A stretch of DNA of 64,000 bases from Tilletiopsis washingtonensis (GCF_003144115.1 NW_020312000.1:647946-711945); one strand, 5' to 3'; counted from the stretch's first letter, positions 21,145 through 32,856 are shown. Made by a program: numbers and translations. The notes: a model not told the origin generated them from the letters alone.

Positions 21145-24100
21145 ATGGGCAGCACACCGGCGGCCGCGCCGCTGCCCTCGGCGCTGCCCAGCCACCTGGC
21201 ACGCTCCATCGCCAGCGTGCTCGAGACGCCGGCCGCCTCGTCCTTCTCCCTCACCGCCTACCTCAACACGCTGCTGCCCAGCGCCGCGGCGCTGACGCCC
21301 GAGACGCTTGCCGGCGCGTCCGCTGCGCTCGACGATGAGGCTGCGCGCTCAGACGCTCAGGTCGCTGAGCTCATCGGGGCGCTGCGAGCCCGCGCCGCCG
21401 CGCTGCAGGACGGGCGGCAGGGCGACGCCGAGACGGTGCCGCAGCTCATGCAGCAGCTCGAGCAGATCCGCGAGAAGGCCAGCCAGAGCGAGGCGGCCAT
21501 GCGCGAGATCACGCGTGAGATCAATGCGCTGGACCGTGCAAAGCGCAACGTCGTGGGCAGCATGACGGCGCTGAAGCGGCTGTGGATGCTCGGTGAGTCG
21601 GCGCAGTCAGGTGCCCCCTGGTCGGCACAGCCAGGGGCCATGATGCGCCGCATCTTGCTGACGGTGCACTCCAGTCAACGCCGTCTCCTCTCTGTCGCGG
21701 CTCACGAGTGCTGGGCGCTACGCTGCGGCAGCAGAGTCGCTGGCTGCCGTCGAGTCGCTGCGTGCTCCGTTTGCGACGTCGTATGAGGGCGTCGAGCGGT
21801 TACGACGGGTCACGATCGAGGTCGAGAGCCTGCGTGCAGAGCTCGAGAAGAAGGCCCGCGGCGAATGGGAGAACAAGTGAGTCTGCAGTGGCCCGCGTGA
21901 TGGATGCAGACGAGCTGATAGCAGACGTGTCTTGCAGCTTCGCATCGTCCTCCCAAACGCCCAACCAGTCCACTGTGCTGCTCTCTGCAGCACAGGCTCT
22001 TGACGCGCTCGGACCAGGCGTCGTCAGCTCTTTCCTCAACTGGTACACCAACACGGCACTGGCGGAGTACCGGCGCATCTTCCGGCCGACAGACGAAGCT
22101 GGCCAGCTAGACAATGTGTCGCGGCGCTATGCGTACTTCCGCCGCATCCTCAAGACGCACGACGAGGAGCGCGAAGCTGTCTTCCCGCCCTCCTGGCGCG
22201 CCGCGACGGTCCTGATGCGCCGCTTTGCCGAGATGACGCGCGAGGACGTGCGCAGTGCGCTCATTCGCGAAGGCAGCAGGCTGAAGGTGGAGACGCTGCT
22301 CGAGGCATTGAATGCCACGCTTGAGTTCGAGACGGCGATGAGCCGCAGGTTCAGCAAGCCTGTGAGTCGGGCTGCTGCGTCCTTTTCTGGCCTTGCGCTG
22401 ACTTCAGTCACAGTTCGCTGAGCTCACGGCGCCGCCATCGCCGTCCGGAGATGCGCCTCTCGCTGGCGCAACGGGACCGACGCTCTCCTCCGCCTTCGAT
22501 CCGCACCTCGGTCTCTTCGTCGAGGCGCAGGACAAGGTGCTCGCCGATATGTTCGCGACGTACCGCCGCAGCGGGCCGCGGGCCTCGCTCGAAGGCGCCG
22601 ACGGCTCAGGCGAGGGCAAGGGCGAGGAGAGCAGCGTGCTGCCGTCCTCCACCGAGCTCTTCTACTTCTACCGCCTCACGCTGGAGCAGTGCGCGCGCCT
22701 CTCGACGCGCCAGCCGTTCCGCGACCTCTGTTCCGTCTTTGCGCGCTATCTGCGCGCCTATGCCGACGAGGTCCTGCGGCCAGGCCTGCTGCGGACCGAC
22801 ACGGGACGTCGCTCGGTCGACGCCCGCGGCAGCACGCAGGAGCTACAGCGCGTCTGTCGTGTGCTGAACACTGCCGACTACTGCAAGGTCACCGCTGCAC
22901 AGCTCGAGGAGAAGCTGCGCGAGAAGATTGACGCAGAGTACCGCGAGGGGGTTGATCTGGAGGGCGAGCAGGAGGCATTCGTTGGGTGAGCCTTCTCTGT
23001 GACCCGGTGAGGTCCTGCTCGGCTGACCATAGTTCCCAGCGTCATCTCTGCCGCGATTGCCAACCTGGCGCGGGAAGTTGAGATCGCCATCGAGCCGCCG
23101 TTCTCCTCGATGCTGCGGCCGCCGATCCCGTGGAGCCAGCTCGACGAGGCGTCAGGGAAGAGCCAGTACGTCGACGACGTGGCCGGCGCTCTCGAACACG
23201 TCGCCGTCGTAGTGCGGCAGGAGCTCGAGAACAAGCGCTACGTGCGCAGCTGGAGTGACAAGGTGGTCGGGTGAGTCGCTGGGGTCTGTCCGCTCCGGTG
23301 CGAGCTGAGCTCACGCTCTTCGCGCAGCATCGTGCTTGCACGCTTCACGCACACGCTCGTCAAGCTCAAGCCGCTGCAGCGCAATGTGGCACAGCAGGTG
23401 AGCCTCGAGAGCCCTCTGGCCCTCGACAAAGCTGACGCCTCGCCCATCAGCTGCTTCTCGACATCCGAGAGATCAAGCGCACTCTGCTGGAGCTGCCGCG
23501 TTACTCGCTTGCAGAGGAAGGCAGCACCGCCGCTGCTGCATCGTGAGCAGAGCTGGTGCATGTCTGCGGTGCTCGATGCTGATCCTGCACGGCCTGCGCC
23601 AGATACCAACGCTACGTCAGCAAAGGCACGCAGCGACTCGAGACGCTGCTGGAGATCCTCGCCCTCGGCGACGACGGCCCAGAGGCTCTCATCGACGCGT
23701 ACATCCAGCAGATCGGCGATCGGTCATCGGTGAGTCGCCATCGTTGCTGAATTTGCGCTCAGCCGCTCATCTCTTGCGTCCAGTCAAACTTTCAAAAGAT
23801 CCTCGACCTGAGAGTAAGTACCGTGGCCCACACAGAGACAGCCTACGCCGGCGCTGACGCTCAAGCTTCACCGCTGCAGGGAGTCCGGCGTGTCGAGCAG
23901 AATGCCCTCATGGACGCGTTCGTCGCCGTCACATCGCAGTCTGCTGACCTCACGGACACGTCCTTCCTCACGTCGCTTGGTGCGTCCTCGCGCGAGCCTG
24001 ACGCCCTTGGCCGTGCTGACGATCCGGTACGCAGACATGGACCCGCCGGCCAACGCGCCGTTCGCGCAAGCCACGACGCCGACACCGTTCCTGTCGTTCG

Positions 24101-24273
24101 GGCTGGGCGACGGCACGAGCACGCCGCCCAACCCGCCGGCGCGGCACGGCTTCGCCAGTCCCGACCGCGGCGGTGGCGCCGGCGAGGGCGGCGGAGCGGC
24201 GCGTGCCTTTGGCGACCTGCGCCGCTTCGGCAGCATGCTCGTCGGCCGCAAGGAGGAGTCGCGGGGGCGGTAG
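21145..24273 (+). CDS. vps53: Vps53, subunit of the GARP tethering complex
   Basis: Eleven exons (21145-21592, 21675-21876, 21938-22361, 22414-22985, 23040-23270, 23328-23397, 23451-23542, 23603-23729, 23784-23813, 23880-23979, 24035-24273) encode 844 residues, about the length of yeast Vps53. The N-terminal coiled coil carries the family signature LEQIREKASQSEAAMREITR, followed by INALDRAKRNVVGSMTALKR and WMLVNAVSSLSRL. Later blocks ALGPGVVSSFLNWYTN, SWSDKVVGIVLARFTHTLVK and SYQRYVSKGTQRLETLLEIL also fit. GARP (Vps51-54) tethers endosome-derived vesicles at the trans-Golgi network. The C-terminus is a Gly/Pro-rich tail after LTDTSFLTSLDMDPP. Exon 9 is only 30 bases. The start at 21145 is the first Met of the conserved frame. 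Confidence 0.95.
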
Positions 24274-26168
24274 CGCGCGGAGAGCAGGCGAATAGACGGC
24301 CAGATGTCGCTTGCGCTTGAGCTGCTAGGCGTTCTCTTCCCTCTTGGCGAGCGGCCCGACGGCATGGCGCGAGGCGTGCAGGCAGATCTCGCTCCGTCCT
24401 CGGCCCACGCAGCCGTGAGAGCGCCGGGAGCCACGGCTTGCTGCGCCGAGCCGTTCCCGCGCGTGTGCGTCTTGCTGCCAGCCACGAGCGTAGCTTGTTT
24501 GGTGTGCAGCAGGGCAAGAGCGGGTCAGCCTCAAATCTTGGGCGCTGCTCCCGACGCCGGTGCGGCAGCACGCAGCTCGTCTCCATCCGCTCGAGCTTGC
24601 GTGCTGCGAGCTGCTCGATTCGATTCTGAATTGCGATTTGCGCCTCACTCGTCGCGCCGTGCTGCGCTGCGTGGCCACGCTGCAGCACCCTGCATGGGAG
24701 CGGAGCGCGAAGTGCGCAGATGCATGGTACGCCCACGAGGCCACGAGACGCACGGGCGGGAGGACCGACGGCGCAAGCCACGTGAGATGCACGCAGACAA
24801 CTCAGCGGTCGCCGCCGGACCGACGAGCCAAGCAGAGGAGTGTCGAGTGCGGCGGCGGTCTTCGCAGCGCCGCCAAACCATGCGTTTGCGGATTGTCATG
24901 CTGGCCCCCCAGCGAGAGCGAGCGACGGCGCTGGGAGCCGCCCGAGCACGGCCGAGTCGACGAGCTCCCGGCCGCTCATGCATCACACGAGAGCGCGGAG
25001 GCGCACTCTCGGTTCTTCTGCAGGCTGCATCCGCCGTGTGCCGCTCTGCCAGACCGTCGGTGCGGCCAGCCGCAGGCCACCAGCGCAGGTATCGTCGCCA
25101 GACGATACGTTCGCGCTCGCCAGCGCAGTGGACCAGCCTGCAACTGCAACACAGTCGATCGTGCGCTGAGAGTCTGAATGGACTGGCGCTGGCGCTCGCC
25201 AGGGTGCTGTGCTTGTGGTTTCAGGCGGTGCGACTAAACAGCGCAGGAGCGCAAGGAGCGGCACGCTGCCGGACGCAGCCGCTGCGCCGAGGAAGCGGCG
25301 CCTCACGAGCTGCTGCGGGAGAGTTGGGCCGCCGCCGCGCTTTGCGGGCCACCCTTGCGCCGCCTGCTCGAGCACCAGGCCCTGCATCTGCGGCGCCAGT
25401 GAGATCCCGCAGCACGCGGTCAGGCAGGCAAGGTGCCGCTGACGTGTGCATGTGGTGCCGCGCGCTTACGCAGTCGGGGCGCTCTCGTCGCGTCGCGCAG
25501 GGCGGGGAGCACTCGCGAGTCGCGACTGGGTGCTGCTGCGGCCGCAGCAGCCAGCGCCGAGGAGGCGGACCCGTGATGGGCTCCGGTGCACTTTCGCGCT
25601 CGCGCTCTCTCCGACTCAGGCACTCGCTGCCAGGTCCGGCGATGGGCGGGCAGGCCGTGAGCCTCTGCACAATACGGGGGGGGTGCCCCATGGCCCGTGA
25701 CAGCCTATGCGCGCTAAAGTGCACGCGCGGCGAGGTGCAGCGATGCGCGCGCGCCGCGCTGCGCTCCCGTGCCCGCCGGCCGTGGCGCGCACACGGCGTC
25801 TGTGCCTTCGCGCTTCCTTTCTCTCGAGACGCCTGGGTGCTGCAGCTCGCCCCATCCCGACTGGCCGGCGCTAAGCCCGCTGCCGCCTCGCTCTCATCCA
25901 CGTCTTCCGCCCTCGGGCTCCCGTCCCGCCCTGGCCATCCGCTCCTTCTCACTCCCACCTCCATCCACAAACAGTTCGGCCTGCGCGAGCACCGCACCAC
26001 ATCGACGTGCGCGCTTCTTTCGCGAGCGCACCCTGCGTCTGCGAACGCGACCTGCACCTGGTCCGTCCGTCCTGAGCTGTGCGCCTCGGCCCTGCCTTGG
26101 CTGATCGTGCCGCATCCGCAGGCTGCGCATGTGAAGCACGCCCGTCTGCGCCCACACACCTTCTCGCC
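24274..26168. other. Long intergenic stretch, no gene supported
   Basis: About 1.9 kb lies between vps53 and the disordered-protein gene. A plus-strand frame is open from 24304 to 26469 and a minus-strand frame from 26678 to 25221. Both translations are Arg/Ala/Cys/Pro mixtures without domains, as expected for stop-poor GC-rich DNA. The last 400 bases are pyrimidine-rich and read like a 5' leader. I see no repeat. Confidence 0.4.
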
Positions 26169-29100
26169 ATGGCTGCGGCGGCCGGCCGCTCGGCCGCGCC
26201 GCAGGCAGAGGCTGCCGGCAGCAGCGCCACGAGCGGGCGCCGCGGCTCTAAGGCCGGCCTCGTGCCGTCGCCGACGCCGCCAGACGCCTTCGACGCGGCG
26301 GTGCGCGCCGCAAACCCGTCGCATCCGGACCACCAGGCCTGGCTGGAGCGCTACGGGCCCGGCGCCAGCAACGGCACCAGCATCGGGCGCGCGGCCTCGC
26401 TGCACGGCGATGCGGCAGGCAGCCGGCGGGCCCGAGCGGGCACGAACAGCAGCGTGCGTTCGCCAGTGATGCCCATGCCAAACGGCGAGGCCTCTACTGC
26501 GCACACGCCCGAGCTCGCTAGTGGCCGCGAGGGCGCGCCGGTGGGCGGCGCAGGAGCAACGGGCACAGCAGGCCGGCGGCGCAAGAAGAAGAAGAGCGCT
26601 GGCGACAAGGGCAAGCGGCGCGCCGCCGAGCCGCCCGTGCCGCCGCCACGGACGACGAGTGTCCCGACTCTCCTGCACAGTGTCGGTGATGATGTGCCGT
26701 CGGCTGCGGCCTCGCCCGTCTCAAGCATCAAAGTCGGGCAGCGCGTGCAGCAGCACCCGATCCCTGCTGCATTCGCCACGCCGCGCCGATCTTCGATGGA
26801 CAGTCGCTTCAGCCCGATGCCCGCATTAGCTCCGGGGGACGTCCCGCCGATGCCGAACGTCCACTTCGCCGCCACCTCGCCGCCGCAGCCAGGGCCAGCG
26901 GGTCTCGCAGCGGCGAGCTCGCCGCCTGCGCAGGGCCAGACGCCCTCTCCTGCGCGCTCGCGCTTCAACAGCCTGCGCTTCGGCACCTCGAAGAGCTCGC
27001 CGCTCAAGCCTGCTGAGGTGCATCTTGCCGAAGCGCGCGCTGCGCCCGTGTCGCCGGTCGCTGCCGAGTCGCCGCGCAGCGGCGGCGCACTGCGGCGCAG
27101 CCTGGACGGCGTCATGGCGCCGTTCCGGAGAGGCTCTCGCGACAGCGCCTCGACGCGCGGCATGCAAGAGGCTGCCGTGCTTGCGCGCATGGCCACGCTG
27201 CGCAACGACCACGCCAGCGATGCCGAGGGCGAGAGCAGCGCCACCTTCATCTCGCCGTCCAGCAGTGCCGCGTTTGTCTCGCCCTCCTCGTCCTTCTCTC
27301 ATCCTGCTCCGGCGCTGATGGCACCCTTCTCGATGACGCGCGCGGCCTCGCTCGACGCAGCGCCAGGTGCATACGCGCATCTTGCCGGCCCAGCCAGTGT
27401 GGCACTCTCCGCGCGCAGCCAGTCTCAGCAAGAAGAGAGCTCGCAGCAACTGACACTGCCGCGCGGAGCTTCGGGTGCGCGCGCCTATAGGGGGCCTCGC
27501 CCGCTCAGCAGCGTCCGCGACGTGCGCGAGTCGGGCACCGAGGCCGAGGCGGACGACTTCTTCGATGCGCAGGACGATGAGATCGCTCCCTCCAGCCCAA
27601 ACGTCTCCGATGCAGACGACGCCTCGCCGGCCCGACGACGCGCGGCGCGCAAGCGGGTGCCGAAGCTTGAGAGCGACAGCGCGAAGTCGGGTGCGCTCGA
27701 CGAGGGAAAGACGCAGTTCACTGCCAGTGCAGAGCGGAGGCGCAGCCTGGACTCTCTTCGCGCCTCGCGCGCCTCTCGCCGCATCGCGGAGCACGCCGCC
27801 GAGCTCGAAGCTCCAGCAGTGCCGCCATTGGCCGCGGCTGGCTCGACAGACGAGGCGCGGGCCGAGAGCGGCGGAGAGTCCTCTGCCGATGAGCCCATGT
27901 ATGCCAACGGGGCCAACCCGCGGCAGCAAGCCGACGCAGACGGCTCCGCAGCCTCTGGCCGGCGCAAGCGCTCGCTGCACGGGCATGGCGCCCCGTCCGG
28001 GATGGCACAGCTGCAGCGCGAGCGCGAGCTCATCGCACAGGCGCAGGCAATGCGTCGTGCGTCCCGCATGGCTTCGCTCTCCTCCTTCGAGTCGTCGCCC
28101 GGCGGTGTGCCAGGCGCTCGCACTCAGGAGATCCCATTGCCCGATGACGCGGCGTCGCGGGCGTCTCCAGCAGCTCCGCCGGTCCCTTCCAAGTCGCCCG
28201 TGCATACATATCGAGCCAACGGCGAGACTGACAGTCACAGCGAGGCCGTGGACGAAGCGTCACAGAGATTGCGTGCCGTCCAGGCGCAGCAGTTCTTCAT
28301 CCCTCCCGTGTATGCGCGCGCGCCAAGCAGCGGCACATGCACGCCGCGCGATGCGCCAGGGATCTCCGAGGCCAACGGCGTGCGCATCAACAAGGCGATG
28401 AGCTCACGCAGCCTATCCAGCAACTACAGTCGCCCGACTGTTGCTGCGCCCGCGCTGCCGTCTCCCGCGAACGCTTCGAAGGAGCTGCCTCGGCACCCTT
28501 TCGAGACCGTCAGCTCCAGAGAGATGGAGCGGCAGGGCACGCCGACAGCGCAGACTTCCGGCTCGCCGCTCCTCTCAGGCGGCTCGCCGGCGACGCCGGC
28601 GACTCCATCGTCCTATGGACGAAGTGGCGGCCGCAGGTTGGCAGGCTTCTTCACGCGCAGCAAGGCCGGTCGCTCTGCAAGTCAGGGCGCGCCTCTCGCG
28701 GCTAGCCCGTCGGCAGAGGGAACGGTGCCAGTCGAGGACACGGAGCCGATGGAGCACCTGGCCAACGAAAAAGAGCAGGTCTCGTCCCGCTCCCCCGTTG
28801 GCCTTGGCATCGAGGCGTCGCCGTCGAGCATGTCAGGCAGACGTCAGCGATCGGAGAGCTACAACTGGCGCTCTCGCGTCGCTTCGCTGGCCTCCAACCG
28901 CTCGAACAATCGGCCCTCCCCGCCTCCGTGGGACTCACCGGCGCGCTTGCCCAGCCGCGAGCGCACGCCTTCCGCCGCCGAGCCGCCGTCGCCTGGGCAG
29001 CTGTCTGAAGCCGGCAGTGATCCCGATGCCGCTTGGCGCAGACAGCTGCTCACGCAGGCGGTCGGCCTGAGCTTTGCTACTGGCCGGCCATCGCCCTCGC

Positions 29101-30569
29101 CCTCGCCGTCGTCGCCAAACACACTCGTTGACCCTGTCGAGCCCACGAGGGCTCCGCGAACGAGCATTGGCATGGGCCGGCCGAACTTCGCCCAGCGACG
29201 CGGCGTCAGCGCTAGCATGCGCCCACCCGCCACGCCGCCTGACCCAGGCGCAAAGCCATCGGCGACTTTCTACAAGACGCTCAGTCCGAGTCTGCTGCAC
29301 GAGAGCAGTGTCGGCTATCACGAGGCCGACGACCTGCCGAGCCACGTCGGCCACGCTGATGACTTTGGCGAGACGGAAGACCAGTCATCTACTCTCGACG
29401 CCCCGATCATTGCTCGAGGCATGCCTGGCGCCGCACGCCCTCATGGTGAAGGCCTTGATGCCATCACAGAGCTGCAGTCGTCCAACTCGCTCGCTGCGCG
29501 TTTGACGAACGGCGCGCACTTCGAGCAAGCGCCGCCTCACGTCAGGCTGGTCCGCTCCAGTGCCGATCTGAAAAGCGGCAGCTCGGGGTTCCAGGCACTG
29601 TACGCTCCGCCGGACAGGGCCACACGTGCCGCGGGAGCCGCCTCGCCGACCTCCTTCGGTGACCGTCGCAGGCTCTCGGGCGGCTCAGCGGCTCCACCTC
29701 CGCCTCTGCAGCTGCATTCGCCGAGCTCGCCAATCGAGATCTCGCCGCACGCGCCCACGACGCCGGGAACGACGTCGTCCACGTCGCGCTACGACGCGCC
29801 GCATTACGAGTCCTCCTTCAACGAGCGCAGCTTCTCGTCCGACCGCAAGCTGTCCACCTCGGCCAGCCGTCCGTCTTTCGCCGAGCTTGGCAACGGCATC
29901 GTCAACAACGGCTCGCCGGAGCACGTGCGATCGCCCAAGCTCTTCGCGCAGCTGCGCAAGGGCATGCCGAGCAAGCTTGGCGGCAAGAGCAGCATGCCGC
30001 GGATGCGCGGCATCTCCTCTAGCGACGTGATTCTGTCCGACTCTCCGGTCAGCCAGCACACTGGCGCCGGCTCCATCTCGGCCGTCGAGGACGCCACGCG
30101 GCTGCTCGCCGTCCAGGCAGATCAGCTCTCGCAGACGCCGTCTCCCAGCGTGCTGGGCACGCCGGCCACGTTCACCTTCACGGAGCCAGACTCGCCCTTT
30201 CCGCGCATGCCCCGCGACGCGCCGCTCATGGCCGGCTTCGAGTACAGTCCGCGCGGCACGCCCGGCCGCGAGCCGTTTGCCTTGGCCCAGTCGATGGCGC
30301 CGGCACTCCGATCGCCCTCTTCGTCCTCCGGCAGCTACGACACGGCGCCTCTCAGCGCGCGCATGCGCACCACGTCGATGGGCGCGCGCAGCACCAAGAG
30401 CCGCGACATGCGCGTCACCTCGCCCGAGCTCGATGCATTCAGCAACATGCTCCGCGAGGCGAATCAGGCCGACCAACAGCGTCTTCGCGCCATTGCCGCA
30501 CGCACTGCCGCTGCTGCCTCAGCCGCCTCGATGCCCTCGACTCCTGCGGCCGCTACCGCCTCGCGCTGA
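26169..30569 (+). CDS. Large disordered Ser/Pro/Ala-rich protein, unknown
   Basis: A single exon encodes 1,466 residues with no domain I recognise. Nearly the whole chain is low-complexity Ser/Pro/Ala/Arg sequence, with many SP/TP and RxxS sites such as PRRSSMDSRFSP and RRRSLDSLRASRASRR, a pattern typical of heavily phosphorylated scaffold or cell-polarity proteins. A basic patch RRRKKKKSAGDKGKRRAAE lies near residues 138-156. Short less-disordered islands occur near residues 620-650 (MAQLQRERELIAQAQAMRRA) and 690-715 (EASQRLRAVQAQQFFIPPVY), and at the end (LDAFSNMLREANQADQQRLR). These may be helical binding motifs. The start at 26169 gives MAAAAGRSAAP; the frame is open further upstream to 26079, so an earlier start cannot be excluded. 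Codon use matches its neighbours. Confidence 0.75.
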   Translation: MAAAAGRSAAPQAEAAGSSATSGRRGSKAGLVPSPTPPDAFDAAVRAANPSHPDHQAWLERYGPGASNGTSIGRAASLHGDAAGSRRARAGTNSSVRSPVMPMPNGEASTAHTPELASGREGAPVGGAGATGTAGRRRKKKKSAGDKGKRRAAEPPVPPPRTTSVPTLLHSVGDDVPSAAASPVSSIKVGQRVQQHPIPAAFATPRRSSMDSRFSPMPALAPGDVPPMPNVHFAATSPPQPGPAGLAAASSPPAQGQTPSPARSRFNSLRFGTSKSSPLKPAEVHLAEARAAPVSPVAAESPRSGGALRRSLDGVMAPFRRGSRDSASTRGMQEAAVLARMATLRNDHASDAEGESSATFISPSSSAAFVSPSSSFSHPAPALMAPFSMTRAASLDAAPGAYAHLAGPASVALSARSQSQQEESSQQLTLPRGASGARAYRGPRPLSSVRDVRESGTEAEADDFFDAQDDEIAPSSPNVSDADDASPARRRAARKRVPKLESDSAKSGALDEGKTQFTASAERRRSLDSLRASRASRRIAEHAAELEAPAVPPLAAAGSTDEARAESGGESSADEPMYANGANPRQQADADGSAASGRRKRSLHGHGAPSGMAQLQRERELIAQAQAMRRASRMASLSSFESSPGGVPGARTQEIPLPDDAASRASPAAPPVPSKSPVHTYRANGETDSHSEAVDEASQRLRAVQAQQFFIPPVYARAPSSGTCTPRDAPGISEANGVRINKAMSSRSLSSNYSRPTVAAPALPSPANASKELPRHPFETVSSREMERQGTPTAQTSGSPLLSGGSPATPATPSSYGRSGGRRLAGFFTRSKAGRSASQGAPLAASPSAEGTVPVEDTEPMEHLANEKEQVSSRSPVGLGIEASPSSMSGRRQRSESYNWRSRVASLASNRSNNRPSPPPWDSPARLPSRERTPSAAEPPSPGQLSEAGSDPDAAWRRQLLTQAVGLSFATGRPSPSPSPSSPNTLVDPVEPTRAPRTSIGMGRPNFAQRRGVSASMRPPATPPDPGAKPSATFYKTLSPSLLHESSVGYHEADDLPSHVGHADDFGETEDQSSTLDAPIIARGMPGAARPHGEGLDAITELQSSNSLAARLTNGAHFEQAPPHVRLVRSSADLKSGSSGFQALYAPPDRATRAAGAASPTSFGDRRRLSGGSAAPPPPLQLHSPSSPIEISPHAPTTPGTTSSTSRYDAPHYESSFNERSFSSDRKLSTSASRPSFAELGNGIVNNGSPEHVRSPKLFAQLRKGMPSKLGGKSSMPRMRGISSSDVILSDSPVSQHTGAGSISAVEDATRLLAVQADQLSQTPSPSVLGTPATFTFTEPDSPFPRMPRDAPLMAGFEYSPRGTPGREPFALAQSMAPALRSPSSSSGSYDTAPLSARMRTTSMGARSTKSRDMRVTSPELDAFSNMLREANQADQQRLRAIAARTAAAASAASMPSTPAAATASR

Positions 30570-31453
30570 CGTTCTATAGCGCCTCGGGCGATGCTTTGCT
30601 ACTTGCTTGCGCACCGCCCACTCCCCTTATGTACCGCCGTCCTCTGCAACTCATACCCTTGCTCCCCGCACACACTCGTCCGCGAACGATTGACTCTGTT
30701 TGATGCAGGGCAGGCGGGCGATGCGCGAGGGATGGACTAGCATCGCCGGGCGTCGATCACGCGTTCTTCCGAGCCCTCGAGGGAGCAGGACTGCGCAGCG
30801 CAGCCGGCAGCGGTGTGCGAGCGAGGCGCTGATCGGCGTGCAGGCCGTTTAGGGGCTGCGTGCATGGCGCGGCGGCCGCGCGGCACCGGCGCAGCGGCGC
30901 GGCGCGTCCGCCGTGCAGCGAAGCAAGGCGAGACATCGACGGGCGCTTCCTTGTTCTTTCCTCGAACGGCGCGAGATGAGGCCCGATGCGCCCAGCGGCT
31001 GATCAGCAGCAGCGGCCTGAGCACCGAGCGTTGATGCTGCCGCACGCTGCGAGAGGCTGCTGGCTGTCAGATGCGCCCGGTTAGCGTGCTTGCGGTGCCG
31101 GCTGCCTGCAGCCAAGGCAAGCATGAGGCGCGCACGCAACGCGCGGCGTGGCGCGGAGCTCGCAGGCGGCAGCCCCTGAGCGCGCGGCGCGCCCCGCGCT
31201 GCCCCTAAGCCGCGCTGCCGCGGCTGCCGCGCAGCGTGCCCTCGGAGGGAGGCCCAGCCGGCACCTCTTAGGCCTCGCAGCGCCCTCTGCTCTTGCCTCA
31301 GCTCCACATCCCTCTCCAGTCGCCTCCAGTCTCCAGTCTCCTTCCCCCGTCTCCTTCTCACGACACCTCACGCCCTTGACGATCTCTCACGACACACCAC
31401 CGCACCCTAGTACCCCGCACTTCCCCACACACTCACCCAGCACTTCCGTCACC
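30570..31453. other. Intergenic spacer with leader of the next gene
   Basis: This is the 3' flank of the disordered-protein gene followed by the promoter of the coiled-coil gene. From about 31290 to 31450 it is strongly pyrimidine- and A/C-rich without G, a clear 5' leader look. No coding region or repeat is supported. Confidence 0.45.
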
Positions 31454-32856
31454 ATGCCCCTCTCCCTCAAGCGCGCCCTCTCCACGCGCAGCAGCAGCAA
31501 GCGCGACGCCGCCAGCGCTCCGGCGTCGGACGCGGCCGAGCCTTCGATCCACGAGGAGCTCGCGGCCAATGCCAACGACGCCGACGCCGAGGCGCTGCGC
31601 AAGGAGACGCTCGCCGCTCAGGTCGCTGCCGAGGTGCGCCTGCCGTGCCGGGGTCAGCTTGCGGGCATCGCTGACAGGACTGCTCAGGCCGAGAAGGCTG
31701 CCGTCGCAGCGCAGGCCAAAGCTCTCGCCCATGCGGCGCAGACCAACGCCGAGTGAGTCTGTCGGCAGCTCTCTGGCTCGAGCAGTGGCTCAAGCTTTCG
31801 CAGGGCGAATGTTCAGGCTGCAAAGGATGAGGCAGCTGCCTACGGCGCGGCCGAGGAGGCCGAGCACGCCAAGGACGACGTCGCGCTGCGCGCCGAAGAG
31901 GAGCAGAAGGCTGTCGCTGCCGCCGCGGCCGCTGCGGCGGTGAGCGAGAACGATGCCAAGGCAGCAAAGAAGAAGGGTGAGCAGCGTCCTGGACCAGGTG
32001 CCCACCGCTGCTGATGCGCCGTACGTCCTCAACAGAGGAGGCCGCTGCAGAGGAGGAGAAGGCGGTGCAGGCCGCCATCAAGCAGGTGAGACTCTCAGAC
32101 GTGGCGTGCTGCCGCGTGTACCTGACGCATGCTCCTGCAGCACGAGGCCGCCCTTGCCGCCTTCGAGCTCGTCGCAGCCAAGCGCCTCGACGAGGCCAAG
32201 GCGCGCGCCGAGTGCGAGCGCCGCAAGGCCATCGCCCAAGCGAGCGTCGCCCGTCGCAAGGCCAACGCCAAGACGGAGAGCGTCCGTGCCGGTACGTCGA
32301 GCTCGGGCAGACGAGTGACCGTCGCTGACGATGTCTGCACAGCCGCCGACGCCAAGGCAGCCAAGGCGCGCATGGAGGCGGAGCGCAAGGCGTGGAAGGC
32401 ACGCACCGAGATCGAGGCCAAGGCGCACAAGGCGCACCAGGCCGCCGAGAAGCTGGCGGCCAAGGAGCGTGCCGCCGCAGAGAAGGCGGCGGAGAAGGAG
32501 CGTCTGCGTGCCCACAAGGCGGCGGAGAAGGAGCGCCTGCGCGCCGTCGAGGATGCCGAGGCCGAGCGTGTCGCTACGCACCTCGGCGAGGAGGAGGCCA
32601 GCCGCGTGAGTGCAGCGAGAACGCATCGATAGGCCCTTGACTGACGCCACGGTATGCGCAGGTCGAGAACTCGGTGCAGGCCGGCGACGACATCGTCGCG
32701 CTGCCCGTCAACGAGACGTGGGCCTCGTGGCTCTGGGCCGGCCTCTTCGGTGCGCCGACCGTCGAGTCGAGCACGCCCACTGCCACTGCCGCCGTCGAGG
32801 AGGCGCCGGCCGTCCCGGCCAAGGATGCCGCCGCGCCCGTCGCGCTCACCGCATAG
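31454..32856 (+). CDS. Ala/Lys/Glu-rich coiled-coil protein, unknown
   Basis: Seven exons (31454-31633, 31688-31752, 31804-31976, 32036-32085, 32141-32291, 32343-32605, 32662-32856) encode 358 residues with consistent phases. After a basic Ser-rich start (MPLSLKRALSTRSSSKRDAA), residues about 35-295 are almost continuous Ala/Glu/Lys/Arg sequence, for example AAEKLAAKERAAAEKAAEKE. This is predicted to form a long helix or coiled coil. The C-terminal 60 residues differ, with ALPVNETWASWLWAGLFGAP, a short aromatic, mildly amphipathic stretch that could touch a membrane or partner, and a Pro/Ala tail. The composition recalls TolA-like or eisosome-type helical proteins, but I do not recognise a family. 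The long leader upstream is unusually clean, suggesting strong expression. Function is unknown. Confidence 0.75.

Noticed and set aside
24304-26469. Plus-strand open frame of 721 codons upstream of and overlapping the disordered-protein gene
   Set aside because: The translation is an Arg/Ala/Cys/Pro mix without domains, overlaps a better-supported gene in another frame, and is matched by an equally open antisense frame. It is a product of high GC.
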